In this document: positions 16,058-24,297 of the stretch, piece after piece | Layout: each line of letters starts with the position of its first letter | Numbering within the stretch: position 1 is the stretch's first letter | NCBI RefSeq assembly: GCF_000023065.1 | Contig: NC_012691.1 | Span: forward strand, 234,501-298,500 | Reading direction: 5' to 3' | From: Tolumonas auensis DSM 9187 | GTDB lineage: Bacteria; Pseudomonadota; Gammaproteobacteria; Enterobacterales; Aeromonadaceae | DNA: 64,000 bases | The notes under the pieces: model-generated | Told to the model about the DNA's origin: nothing | Databases searched by the model: none | Seen by the model: only the letters and a program-made list of their open reading frames with translations | Program-made: the position numbers and the translations under genes

Positions 16058-16752
16058 GCGGTATATAGACGATTGTTTTGGCTAAACCTTAGAACGGTTA
16101 AATTCACCTGATAATTTATTTATCTAAAAATATTATTATATTTCAATTAACTATGTTTAGTTATCTAATTTCATGTAATGATTTTTGTAAAGTTTAAAGG
16201 TTTTTATGCAAGATTTTTTTACATATTTTGGATAGATTAGTATGAGATCTGAACTGTTTTAGACGCATCCGGCCCTTGAAGCAAATTAGAACGTTCAGGT
16301 CAGTAATCGTCACCGAATGGCATGTCTAACAATGAATGGACTTACCTTCATAAGATCATCTTTTCGTTTATGAACCCAGCTTGTTCAGCTTATATTTTGA
16401 AATCGTCAGATTATTTAAAAATGAGTTTTCTTGCTTTGTAAACAGGCATTGATGGCCCAGTAAAAAGTACCAGAATTTTTTTTGGTGTCGCTATGTGGAA
16501 TAGAACCAGAAAGGGGGAGCTCTTCTCTCCTGGTTTCGGCTTTTCAGTGCAACGGATAGTGACTCCCACTAGTAATCTAATTCGATATAAAGGATAAAAA
16601 ATCATTATCTGTCGCTGATGATTTCACTGCTCTTAAATTATCTAGGGCATCGATTATACTAGATGAATACATTTTTTTTGATGTTGAAAATAATATCTAA
16701 ACGCCAACGGTAACATTTTTTGTAACAAGCACTATGTCACATCACGTTATGC
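16058..16752. other. AT-rich intergenic segment upstream of idnD
   Basis: About 0.7 kb without a supportable gene. It has many short A/T runs and is clearly poorer in GC than the flanking 13-16 kb. A 64-codon frame on the minus strand (16411-16605) shows no recognisable family and no ribosome-binding site. GTAAC occurs twice at 16710-16726 and may be a weak half-site array for the idn regulator. The stretch may be the left part of an acquired segment or contain an unrecognised small RNA. Confidence 0.4.
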
Positions 16753-16772
16753 GTAACATATGTTACGTAACA
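16753..16772 (+). promoter_or_regulatory. Candidate IdnR/GntR-type operator of the idn operon
   Basis: Two overlapping perfect palindromes occur: GTAACATATGTTAC (16753-16766) and GTTACGTAAC (16762-16771). The second, extended to TGTTACGTAACA, has the central CG and GTTA/TAAC half-sites expected for a LacI-family protein, and resembles known gluconate/idonate regulator boxes built from TGTTA and TAACA. The idnR gene downstream in this operon is the obvious candidate binder. The centre lies about 68 bases before the predicted transcription start, a position that fits activation. Confidence 0.6.
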
Positions 16773-16775
16773 CAA

Positions 16776-16830
16776 ATTTTAGTGATTCATCTCACAAAAA
16801 TGAGTCAAATTTTATCGTTATATGGCATCA
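16776..16830 (+). promoter_or_regulatory. Predicted idnD promoter with CRP site
   Basis: GTGA-TTCATC-TCAC (16782-16795), inside AGTGATTCATCTCACA, is a good CRP site centred at 16788.5. A -10-like TTATAT is at 16818-16823, giving an expected start near 16830. The CRP centre is then at about -41.5, the classical class II activator position. The leader to the idnD ATG would be about 29 bases. The start point is inferred only from spacing. Confidence 0.6.
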
Positions 16831-16858
16831 CTTTCTTGATGTGAGTGGGGCTTTAAAG

Positions 16859-17896
16859 ATGTTAAAAACAAATTCATGCGTTGTTAATGGTAAAAAAAAT
16901 GTAAGCGTAGTATCTCAGGATGTTATTTATGAAAAGGATGGAACATTAGTCGAGGTGACTCGAGGTGGCATTTGCGGTTCTGATCTTCACTATTATCACA
17001 ATGGGAAAGTTGGTAATTTTGAAGTTAAACAACCAATGATATTAGGTCATGAAGTTATTGGGATTATTAAAGAAACAGATTCTAATGGTTTGAAATTAAA
17101 TCAGAGAGTTGCCATTAATCCAAGTAAGCCATGTGGTAAATGTAAATATTGTAAAGAGCACAATGAAAATCAATGTGTCAATATGAGGTTTTTTGGAAGC
17201 GCAATGTATTTTCCACATGTAAACGGTGGTTTTACTCAATATAAAATAGTTGATTCTAGTCAATGCGTACCATTTGGCGAAAAATCTGATGAAAGACGTA
17301 TGGCATTTGCTGAGCCCCTTGCTGTTGCTATTCATGCAGCTAAACAAGCCGGAAATGTAGAAAATAAAAATATAATTGTTTCTGGTGTCGGCCCAATTGG
17401 ATGTTTGCTGGTATCAGCACTTAAAGTGTTAGGTGCAAAAGAAATTGTATGCGTCGATGTTAGTGAAAAATCATTATCACTTGCAAAAAAAATGGGGGGT
17501 ACAAAATTCATTAATACTGTAAATAGTAATTTAGATGAGTATAAAAATGAAAAGGGTTTCTTTGATATTGCATTTGAAGTTTCCGGACATCCTGATTCTT
17601 TAAAAAACTGCCTCTCAGTTACCCGGGCCAAGGGAACCATTGTTCAAGTAGGTATGGGGGGGGATATTCCTGAATTCCCTATCATGCAATTGATTGCAAA
17701 AGAAATTAAGCTTGTTGGTGCATTTCGTTTTAATGAGGAATTTTACACGTCAGTATCATGGTTAGATTCAAATAAAATAAATCCACTTCCACTATTAAGC
17801 GGTGAATTCCCATTTCAAGAATTAGAGACTGCATTGGATTTTGCATCAAATAAATCTTTGGCAGCGAAAGTACAATTAATTTTTAAAGGAGCTTAG
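16859..17896 (+). CDS. idnD: L-idonate 5-dehydrogenase
   Basis: IdnD oxidises L-idonate to 5-keto-D-gluconate with NAD(P). The 345-residue zinc-type medium-chain dehydrogenase has the catalytic zinc context GGICGSDLHYY and GHEVIG, the structural zinc cysteines in PCGKCKYCKEHNENQC, MRFFGSAMYFPHV, and the Rossmann glycines GVGPIG. Length and motifs match E. coli IdnD (343 aa). The frame extends upstream to 16760, but the ATG at 16859 gives the family start (LKTNSCVVNGKK) and lies 8 bases after GGGG. It is first of idnD-idnO-idnT-idnR, the E. coli order. Codons are strikingly AT-rich compared with edd and eda downstream, suggesting acquisition. Confidence 0.93.
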   Translation: MLKTNSCVVNGKKNVSVVSQDVIYEKDGTLVEVTRGGICGSDLHYYHNGKVGNFEVKQPMILGHEVIGIIKETDSNGLKLNQRVAINPSKPCGKCKYCKEHNENQCVNMRFFGSAMYFPHVNGGFTQYKIVDSSQCVPFGEKSDERRMAFAEPLAVAIHAAKQAGNVENKNIIVSGVGPIGCLLVSALKVLGAKEIVCVDVSEKSLSLAKKMGGTKFINTVNSNLDEYKNEKGFFDIAFEVSGHPDSLKNCLSVTRAKGTIVQVGMGGDIPEFPIMQLIAKEIKLVGAFRFNEEFYTSVSWLDSNKINPLPLLSGEFPFQELETALDFASNKSLAAKVQLIFKGA

Positions 17897-17897
17897 G

Positions 17898-18662
17898 ATG
17901 AAAAATTTATTTTCACTTTCAAATAAAAAGGTTTTAATAACTGGTTCAGCACAAGGAATTGGTTTTCTGTTGGCAACAGGTCTTGCAGATCAAGGTGCCG
18001 AAATTATTGTAAATGATGTAACACACGAAAAAGCTGAAACAGCTGTAAGCAAGTTGCGTGATTTAGGTTATACCGCATATCCAATGGCGTTTGATGTAAC
18101 CAAGAAAAATGAAGTAGACAAAGCAATTGATAAAATTGAATCTGATATTGGTGCTATTGATGTATTAATTAATAATGCTGGAATTCAGAGACGCCATCCG
18201 TTTACTGAATTCCCTGAACAAGAATGGAATGATGTTATTTCTGTTAACCAAACAGCAGTTTTTCTGGTTTCACAAGCAGTTGCGAAAAAAATGATTAACA
18301 GAAAAGAAGGTAAAATCATTAATATTTGCTCCATGCAAAGTGAATTAGGTAGAGATACAATTACTCCTTATGCTGCATCTAAAGGCGCTGTAAAGATGTT
18401 GACAAGAGGTATGTGTGTTGAATTAGCAAGATATAATATTCAAATCAATGGTATTGCTCCTGGTTATTTCAAAACTGAAATGACTAAAGCATTAGTTGAG
18501 AATGAAGAATTTACTTCTTGGTTAACCAAAAGAACACCTGCTGCTCGTTGGGGTGATCCTGAAGAATTAATTGGTGCAGCAGTATTTTTATCCTCTAAGG
18601 CTTCAGATTTCGTGAACGGACATTTGTTATTTGTTGACGGTGGAATGCTCGTCGCAGTTTAA
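17898..18662 (+). CDS. idnO: 5-keto-D-gluconate 5-reductase
   Basis: IdnO reduces 5-ketogluconate to D-gluconate with NADPH. The 254-residue short-chain dehydrogenase, the same length as E. coli IdnO, shows the cofactor motif TGSAQGIG, INNAGIQRRHPF, the catalytic Ser/Tyr/Lys arrangement ICSMQSEL...YAASKGAV and NGIAPGYFKTEM. AAAGGAG overlaps the end of idnD 8-14 bases before the ATG, and only one base separates the two genes. Together with IdnD it converts idonate to gluconate. AT-rich like its operon partners. Confidence 0.94.
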   Translation: MKNLFSLSNKKVLITGSAQGIGFLLATGLADQGAEIIVNDVTHEKAETAVSKLRDLGYTAYPMAFDVTKKNEVDKAIDKIESDIGAIDVLINNAGIQRRHPFTEFPEQEWNDVISVNQTAVFLVSQAVAKKMINRKEGKIINICSMQSELGRDTITPYAASKGAVKMLTRGMCVELARYNIQINGIAPGYFKTEMTKALVENEEFTSWLTKRTPAARWGDPEELIGAAVFLSSKASDFVNGHLLFVDGGMLVAV

Positions 18663-18669
18663 AAGTTGC

Positions 18670-18694
18670 AGGGCAGTTATTTTATAACTGCCCT
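18670..18694 (+). promoter_or_regulatory. Intercistronic hairpin between idnO and idnT
   Basis: AGGGCAGTTAT (18670-18680) and ATAACTGCCCT (18684-18694) form a perfect 11-bp stem with a TTT loop immediately before the AAGGAG of idnT. No T tract follows. It probably stabilises or separates mRNA segments and may influence idnT translation. Confidence 0.6.
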
Positions 18695-18709
18695 ATTAAG
18701 GAGAATATT

Positions 18710-20029
18710 ATGCCTTTAGTTGTAATTGGAATTGGTGTCTGTTTGTTACTTTTACTAATGATTAAGTTCAAAGTAAATGGTTTCATCGCTTTGATCTTAG
18801 TGGCTGGATTAGTCGGCATTGGTGAAGGAATGACGCCGCTTACAGTTGTGAAATCAATCCAAACAGGAATTGGTGGAACCTTAGGGGGATTGGCCATGAT
18901 CCTTGGGTTTGGAGCAATGGTCGGGAGGTTGATTTCAGATACTGGTGCTGCACAGAGAATCGCAACGACTTTAATTGAGACATTCGGTGAAAAATATGTT
19001 CAGTGGGCATTAGTCATCACTGGGCTAGCTGTTGGCTTAGCCATGTTCTATGAAGTTGGTTTTGTCTTATTGCTTCCATTAGTCTTCACTATTGTAGCCG
19101 CAGCAGGCATGCCTCTTTTATATGTTGGTATTCCAATGGTCGCAGCGCTATCTGTTACGCACTGTTTCTTACCTCCACATCCAGGTCCTACAGCAATTGC
19201 AACTATCTTTGGCGCAAATCTAGGAACAACGCTTCTTTATGGCTTAATAATTACAATTCCAACAGTAATTATTGCAGGTCCATTATTTTCTAAATTTCTT
19301 AAGAATTTTGAGAAAGAACCACCGAAGGGTTTGTTCAATCCTCGAGTATTTACTGAAGAAGAAATGCCAAGTTTTGGGATCAGCCTATTAGTTGCAATTA
19401 TTCCTGTGGTTTTAATGGGTGCCGCAGCCATCTGTGAAATGACGTTACCGAAAGATAATCTATTAAGACAATCTCTAGAGTTTGTTGGTCATCCTGCTGT
19501 TGCTTTATTCGTTGCAATTATTCTTGCTATATTTTTCCTCGGTATGAGAAATGGCAAAAAAATTGATTCTGTAATGGATATTATCAGCGACTCTATCGGC
19601 GCTATATCTATGATTATGTTCATAATCGCTGGCGGTGGTGCGTTTAAGCAAGTATTAGTTGATAGTGGCGTCGGTACTTACATTGCAGACATTATGCGTG
19701 GCTCATCATTATCACCTCTATTGATGTGTTGGTGTGTTGCAGCAATGCTTCGTATTGCTCTTGGCTCTGCAACGGTCGCTGCAATTACAACTGCTGGTAT
19801 CGTTCTACCTTTAATTCCTTTAACCCATGCAGATCCTGCTCTGATGGTTCTTGCCACAGGTGCTGGTAGTGTGATTGCGTCGCATGTTAATGATCCTGGT
19901 TTCTGGTTATTTAAAGGTTATTTCAATTTAAGTGTTGGTGAAACAATTCGTGTTTGGACTGTTATGGAAACACTGATATCAGTCTTGGGTTTAATCGGTG
20001 TCTTATCTTTAAACTCTTTTTTACACTAA
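18710..20029 (+). CDS. idnT: Gluconate/L-idonate:H+ symporter, GntP family
   Basis: IdnT imports L-idonate, 5-ketogluconate and gluconate across the inner membrane. The 439-residue protein has the same length as E. coli IdnT and about twelve to fourteen hydrophobic segments starting at residue 3. GntP-family signatures are present: MILGFGAMVGRLISDTGAAQ, HCFLPPHPGPTAIA, FKQVLVDSGVG and HVNDPGFWLFK. AAGGAG is 7-8 bases before the ATG. The gene lies between idnO and idnR in the same direction. Base composition is low in GC but less extreme than idnR. Confidence 0.93.
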   Translation: MPLVVIGIGVCLLLLLMIKFKVNGFIALILVAGLVGIGEGMTPLTVVKSIQTGIGGTLGGLAMILGFGAMVGRLISDTGAAQRIATTLIETFGEKYVQWALVITGLAVGLAMFYEVGFVLLLPLVFTIVAAAGMPLLYVGIPMVAALSVTHCFLPPHPGPTAIATIFGANLGTTLLYGLIITIPTVIIAGPLFSKFLKNFEKEPPKGLFNPRVFTEEEMPSFGISLLVAIIPVVLMGAAAICEMTLPKDNLLRQSLEFVGHPAVALFVAIILAIFFLGMRNGKKIDSVMDIISDSIGAISMIMFIIAGGGAFKQVLVDSGVGTYIADIMRGSSLSPLLMCWCVAAMLRIALGSATVAAITTAGIVLPLIPLTHADPALMVLATGAGSVIASHVNDPGFWLFKGYFNLSVGETIRVWTVMETLISVLGLIGVLSLNSFLH

Positions 20030-20079
20030 AAACTATTTGAAGAGGAAGGTTTAGTAGTACTTCCTGTTTTGGTGATGTA

Positions 20080-21078
20080 ATGAAAAATCATAGAATAACT
20101 CTACAAGATATTGCAAATCTGGCAGATGTCACAAAAATGACAGTAAGTCGCTATATTAAATCACCTAATTTGGTTGCTCCAGAAACTAGAAAACGAATAT
20201 CTGAAATCATGGAGGAAATAAACTATATTCCTAATAGAGCACCATCTATGTTGTTGAATACAAAAAGTTATACGATAGGTGTTCTTATTCCATCATTTAG
20301 GAACCATTTGTTTTCTGATTTATTAGCTGGGATTGAATCAGTTACCACACCAAAACAATATCAAACCCTAATAGCGAATTATAACTATTCACCTGAGGAA
20401 GAAGAGGAGAAGATAATAAATCTACTATCGTACAATATAGATGGAATTATTTTATGCGAAAAGAATCATAGTATCAAAGCTGTCAAATACTTACGTTCAT
20501 CTAATATACCAATCGTTGAGGTTATGGATTCTGAAGGTCCATGTTTAGATATGGAAGTCGGTTATGATAACAAAAAAGCATCTTTTGATATGACCAAAAC
20601 AATGATTGAAAACAAAAAAAGAAAGCAAGTTGTTTATTTTGGATCGCAAGATGATAGAAGGGATGAGCTTAGGTTTCAAGGATATACTTTGGGTGTTAGA
20701 GAATATGGCCTGAAGCCTTATATTATATCTCCAAAAACGATTTCATCTATTGAAATTGGTGAATATCTTTGTAAGGAAGCATTTGAAAAATATCCTGGCA
20801 TGGATGGAGCTATATGTACTAATGATGATATTGCTGTCGGTGTTCTTCTTTATTGCAAAAAAAATAAAATTTCCGTTCCTGATGAATTTTCAATTGCTGG
20901 TTTTAATGGTCTAGAAATTGGTAGAAGAATGATACCTAGTATTGCAAGTGTCGTGACACCAAGATTTCAAGTTGGTAAAACCGCAGCAGAGATTCTTCTA
21001 AATAAGATCACAAATGAAAATTTTAATTCGCACTCTATCGAGTTAGGTTATCAAATTTATTTAGGTGAAACCATTTAG
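20080..21078 (+). CDS. idnR: LacI-family regulator of the idonate operon
   Basis: The 332-residue protein (E. coli IdnR is 332) has an N-terminal LacI-type helix-turn-helix (TLQDIANLADVTKMTVSRYI) with hinge region (ISEIMEEINYIPNRAP), and a periplasmic-binding-like sensor domain (YTIGVLIPSF, IDGIILCEK, DGAICTNDDIAVG). In E. coli the homologue activates idn genes with 5-ketogluconate as effector; the same role is inferred here. The likely operator is the GTTAC palindrome before idnD. This is the most AT-rich gene in the window: bases 20581-20640 hold only 14 G/C of 60 by hand count. Its end overlaps only an alternative, rejected upstream start of gntK; with the chosen gntK start they are 16 bases apart. 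Confidence 0.92.
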   Translation: MKNHRITLQDIANLADVTKMTVSRYIKSPNLVAPETRKRISEIMEEINYIPNRAPSMLLNTKSYTIGVLIPSFRNHLFSDLLAGIESVTTPKQYQTLIANYNYSPEEEEEKIINLLSYNIDGIILCEKNHSIKAVKYLRSSNIPIVEVMDSEGPCLDMEVGYDNKKASFDMTKTMIENKKRKQVVYFGSQDDRRDELRFQGYTLGVREYGLKPYIISPKTISSIEIGEYLCKEAFEKYPGMDGAICTNDDIAVGVLLYCKKNKISVPDEFSIAGFNGLEIGRRMIPSIASVVTPRFQVGKTAAEILLNKITNENFNSHSIELGYQIYLGETI

Positions 21079-21094
21079 TTTAAAGGGTGTAAAT

Positions 21095-21622
21095 ATGAAT
21101 GATTTTTTTAAAGCAAACGGAATCATCTTGATGGGTGTATCCAGTACGGGTAAATCATCCGTTGGTGCGGCATTGGCGAAAGTTATCGGCGCAAAATTTA
21201 TCGATGGTGATGATCTTCACCCTCGTAATAATATTTTGAAAATGTCCAATAAACAGCCATTAAACGATGATGACCGCTCTCCTTGGTTAGAACGTATCCG
21301 TGATGCCGCATTCAGTCTTGAGAAGAAGAATGAAACTGGGATCATCGTTTGTTCTGCACTGAAAAAGAAATATCGAGATCTGATCCGAGAAGGCAATGAA
21401 CATGTCGCGTTCCTGCATCTGGCGGGTGATTTCGAGTTGGTGCTGGCTCGGATGCAGGCCCGCAAAGGACATTTCATGCCGGTTGAACTGTTAAAGAACC
21501 AATTTGAAACACTGGAATCCCCGGACGCTTCCGAACCGGATGTGATCCATATTGATATCGATGGCAATTTTGATGAAGTGGTGGACCGTTGTGTGACAGC
21601 AATCCATCAACGTGGCGAATAA
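21095..21622 (+). CDS. gntK: Gluconokinase
   Basis: The enzyme phosphorylates D-gluconate to 6-phosphogluconate with ATP. The 175-residue P-loop protein shows the Walker A motif GVSSTGKSS, then DGDDLHPRNNILKMS, LNDDDRSPWL and CSALKKKYRDLIR, as in GntK/IdnK. The ATG at 21095 is chosen because AAAGGG lies about 7 bases upstream and the length equals E. coli GntK (175); an earlier ATG at 21065 would overlap idnR. Composition changes abruptly here: 15 of 60 G/C at 21001-21060 against 29 of 60 at 21121-21180. It lies 18 bases before edd, so gntK-edd-eda look like the resident unit. Confidence 0.94.
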   Translation: MNDFFKANGIILMGVSSTGKSSVGAALAKVIGAKFIDGDDLHPRNNILKMSNKQPLNDDDRSPWLERIRDAAFSLEKKNETGIIVCSALKKKYRDLIREGNEHVAFLHLAGDFELVLARMQARKGHFMPVELLKNQFETLESPDASEPDVIHIDIDGNFDEVVDRCVTAIHQRGE

Positions 21623-21640
21623 GATTTTTGAGAGGGCAGT

Positions 21641-23443
21641 ATGAAAAATGTGATTGAGCAGGTGACCCGCCGGATCGCCGAACGGAGTCATGAAACCCGC
21701 AGTCGTTATGTTGCGCGTATGAAAGCGCAGGCAGAAAACGGGAAAACCCGGACACATCTTTCTTGCGGGAATCTGGCGCATACCGTGGCGGCATGTTCTT
21801 CAATGCAAAAGAGCACCATTCTGGATTTCACCAAGGTGAACGTCGGCATCATCACTGCGTATAACGACATGCTGAGTGCACATGAGCCTTATGATGTCTA
21901 TCCGCAGTTCATTAAGGACGCTCTTCGCAACGTCGGTCACAGTGCCCAGGTTGCCGGTGGTGTGCCTGCGATGTGTGATGGTGTGACGCAAGGTCAGGAG
22001 GGGATGGATGTATCGCTGTTTTCCCGTGAAGTCATTGCACAGGCGACCGCGGTTTCGCTCAGTCACAATACGTTTGATGCCACGCTACTGTTAGGGATTT
22101 GCGATAAGATTGCTCCGGGCCAACTCATGGGCGCGTTGTCGTTTGGTCATCTGCCAACGGCATTTGTCCCGGCCGGTCCGATGCCAACCGGTATCAGTAA
22201 CGATGAGAAAGTGAAAGTCCGTCAGAAATATGCCGCGGGAGAAGTTGGCAAGGACGCGCTGCAAAAAATGGAATGTGGTGCCTACCATTCCTCAGGGACT
22301 TGTACGTTCTATGGTACCGCGAATACCAACCAACTGGTGTTTGAAGCGATGGGGCTGATGCTCCCTGGCTCTGCGTTCCTGCCGCCAAGTGTTGAGTTAC
22401 GAGCCGCACTTACTGAACAAATTGTATTGCATATCACATCACAAGCAGACAGTGGTACGCTGTATCGTCCGCTCTGGCAGGTGATGGATGAGAAATCTAT
22501 CGTCAATGGTCTGGTTGTGTTGCTGGCATCTGGTGGCAGTACCAACCATTCCATGCATCTGGTTGCTGTTGCCGCAGCGGCTGGTTATATCCTGACTTGG
22601 GATGACATCGATACGCTTTCGCAGGTCGTTCCACTGTTGGCAAAAATGTACCCAAATGGACCGGCAGATATCAACGATTTCCAAAACGCAGGTGGTGTGC
22701 CGACTCTCATGAAAGGGTTGGCGGAACGGGGTTTGCTGAATATGGATGCCACCCCTGTGTTTGGTTGTATGGAAGATTACCTCAAGACGCCGCATCTGAA
22801 TGGTGGTGCAGTGGTCTATCGACCAGCAACGGATTCCAAAAATCCGGAAGTCATTGCTTTGCCGGGCACCTTCTTTAGTGCGCAGGGTGGTCTGAAAGTC
22901 GTCGACGGAAACCTCGGTCGTGGCGTCATTAAAATCAGTGCGGTTGCACCGGAACATCACTTTATTGAAGCGCCTGCCCGTGTGTTTGAGTCTCAACACG
23001 ATGTGGAGAAAGCCTATCACGCAGGTGAATTTACTTCTGATGTGGTGATTGTCGTGCGTTTCAACGGCCCGGCTGCGAACGGGATGCCGGAGTTACATAA
23101 ACTGATGCCTGTTCTGGGTAACCTGATGAAAGCCGGCTTAAAGGTAGCTTTAGTCACTGATGGTCGCCTTTCTGGTGCGTCAGGGAAAGTACCGGCAGTG
23201 ATCCATATGTCACCGGAAGCACAACGTGGCGGACCATTAGCTAAAATTGCTACCGGTGATGTCATTCGAGTGGATGCTGCCAATGGCAAAATCGATGTAT
23301 TGACCGACATTCAGGCGCGTGCACCGGCTCAGGTGGACTTAACCCGTGAGCATTTTGGTTCAGGCCGCGAACTGTTTTCCGTATTCCGTCAGGTTGTTTC
23401 CGGTGCGGAGCAAGGCGCAACGATTTTTAATTATTTGGGCTAA
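21641..23443 (+). CDS. edd: 6-phosphogluconate dehydratase
   Basis: Edd dehydrates 6-phosphogluconate to 2-keto-3-deoxy-6-phosphogluconate in the Entner-Doudoroff pathway. The 600-residue iron-sulfur dehydratase (E. coli 603) shows YNDMLSAHEPY, GGVPAMCDGVTQGQEGM, LLGICDKIAPG, CGAYHSSGTCTFYGTANTNQ and GRLSGASGKVPAVIHMSPE, including the cysteines of the Fe-S cluster. GAGAGGG is 4-9 bases before the ATG. The gene is followed after 15 bases by eda. Host-like composition (32 of 60 G/C at 22201-22260) in contrast to idnDOTR. Confidence 0.97.
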   Translation: MKNVIEQVTRRIAERSHETRSRYVARMKAQAENGKTRTHLSCGNLAHTVAACSSMQKSTILDFTKVNVGIITAYNDMLSAHEPYDVYPQFIKDALRNVGHSAQVAGGVPAMCDGVTQGQEGMDVSLFSREVIAQATAVSLSHNTFDATLLLGICDKIAPGQLMGALSFGHLPTAFVPAGPMPTGISNDEKVKVRQKYAAGEVGKDALQKMECGAYHSSGTCTFYGTANTNQLVFEAMGLMLPGSAFLPPSVELRAALTEQIVLHITSQADSGTLYRPLWQVMDEKSIVNGLVVLLASGGSTNHSMHLVAVAAAAGYILTWDDIDTLSQVVPLLAKMYPNGPADINDFQNAGGVPTLMKGLAERGLLNMDATPVFGCMEDYLKTPHLNGGAVVYRPATDSKNPEVIALPGTFFSAQGGLKVVDGNLGRGVIKISAVAPEHHFIEAPARVFESQHDVEKAYHAGEFTSDVVIVVRFNGPAANGMPELHKLMPVLGNLMKAGLKVALVTDGRLSGASGKVPAVIHMSPEAQRGGPLAKIATGDVIRVDAANGKIDVLTDIQARAPAQVDLTREHFGSGRELFSVFRQVVSGAEQGATIFNYLG

Positions 23444-23458
23444 CAGACAGGAGCCTGT

Positions 23459-24106
23459 ATGAGCTGGCAAGTTGAACCAGCAGCGGTATTCGCTGCTTCC
23501 CCGGTGGTTCCGGTAATGGTGATCAAACGTGTGGAAGATGCAGTGCCGATGGCAAAAGCACTGGCAGAAGGTGGGATCACCGTGTTTGAAATTACCCTGC
23601 GGACCCCGGCTGCACTCGATGCAATCCGTGCCATTGCGGCCGCATTACCTGAAACGCAGGTTGGCGCTGGAACGGTACTGACACCGGAACAATATGATGC
23701 AGCGGTTGAAGCGGGGGCGAAGTTTATCATCTCTCCCGGCTATACCCGTACGCTGATGGAGCATGCGAAAAAAGGTCCGTCCCCGTTGATTCCGGGTGTG
23801 GCGACACCCTCGGAAATCATGACCGCCTTAGAGCTGGGTTATGATCACCTGAAGTTCTTCCCAGCGGAAGCGAATGGCGGCGCTGCTGCACTGAAAGCAA
23901 TTGCAGCCCCCTTGGCACAAGTGAAATTCTGCCCCACAGGTGGCGTGAGCCCGAAAAACGTAGCAGATTATGTTGCTTTAGGTTGTGTTGCTACTGTGGG
24001 TGGCACCTGGATGTTGCCAGCCGATGCCATCAATACGGGCGATTGGGCAACCATTACCGAATTGACCCAAAAAGCTGTGGAGCTAGTAAATAGTTTAAGG
24101 CGCTAA
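23459..24106 (+). CDS. eda: KDPG/KHG aldolase
   Basis: The class I aldolase cleaves 2-keto-3-deoxy-6-phosphogluconate to pyruvate and glyceraldehyde-3-phosphate. The 215-residue TIM-barrel protein (E. coli 213) contains the catalytic Glu region FEITLRTPAAL, VGAGTVLTPEQ, FIISPGYT, IPGVATPSEI and the Schiff-base lysine in HLKFFPAEANGG, then CPTGGVSPKN. CAGGAG lies 6 bases before the ATG. It completes a route from idonate or gluconate to central metabolism encoded entirely by the seven genes idnD to eda. Confidence 0.97.
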   Translation: MSWQVEPAAVFAASPVVPVMVIKRVEDAVPMAKALAEGGITVFEITLRTPAALDAIRAIAAALPETQVGAGTVLTPEQYDAAVEAGAKFIISPGYTRTLMEHAKKGPSPLIPGVATPSEIMTALELGYDHLKFFPAEANGGAAALKAIAAPLAQVKFCPTGGVSPKNVADYVALGCVATVGGTWMLPADAINTGDWATITELTQKAVELVNSLRR

Positions 24107-24112
24107 GAAATA

Positions 24113-24155
24113 TGCGAACAAGTCATCGGTTCAGGGAATAGAGTACTTGTTCGCA
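24113..24155. terminator. Long-loop hairpin after eda
   Basis: TGCGAACAAGT (24113-24123) and ACTTGTTCGCA (24145-24155) are perfect 11-base inverted repeats with a 21-base loop. There is no T tract, so termination there would need help. Its dimensions and the loop core TTCAGGG-TAG resemble the hairpin after the malic enzyme gene. Confidence 0.5.
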
Positions 24156-24297
24156 CCTTCTACAGGTATGACATAACCTAAGTATAACTAAAAAAGTTTA
24201 CAGAACTTCAATGTGAAAAACGGTAAACTTTGTTATAAGTTACTGAAATAAAATATTATTTATATCTAATCTTTACAAATTAACTCTAAGGTATTCG

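Noticed and set aside
16411-16605. 64-codon minus-strand frame upstream of idnD
   Set aside because: No ribosome-binding site or similarity I can recognise; AT-rich non-coding DNA gives such frames by chance. The possibility of a decayed element remains open.
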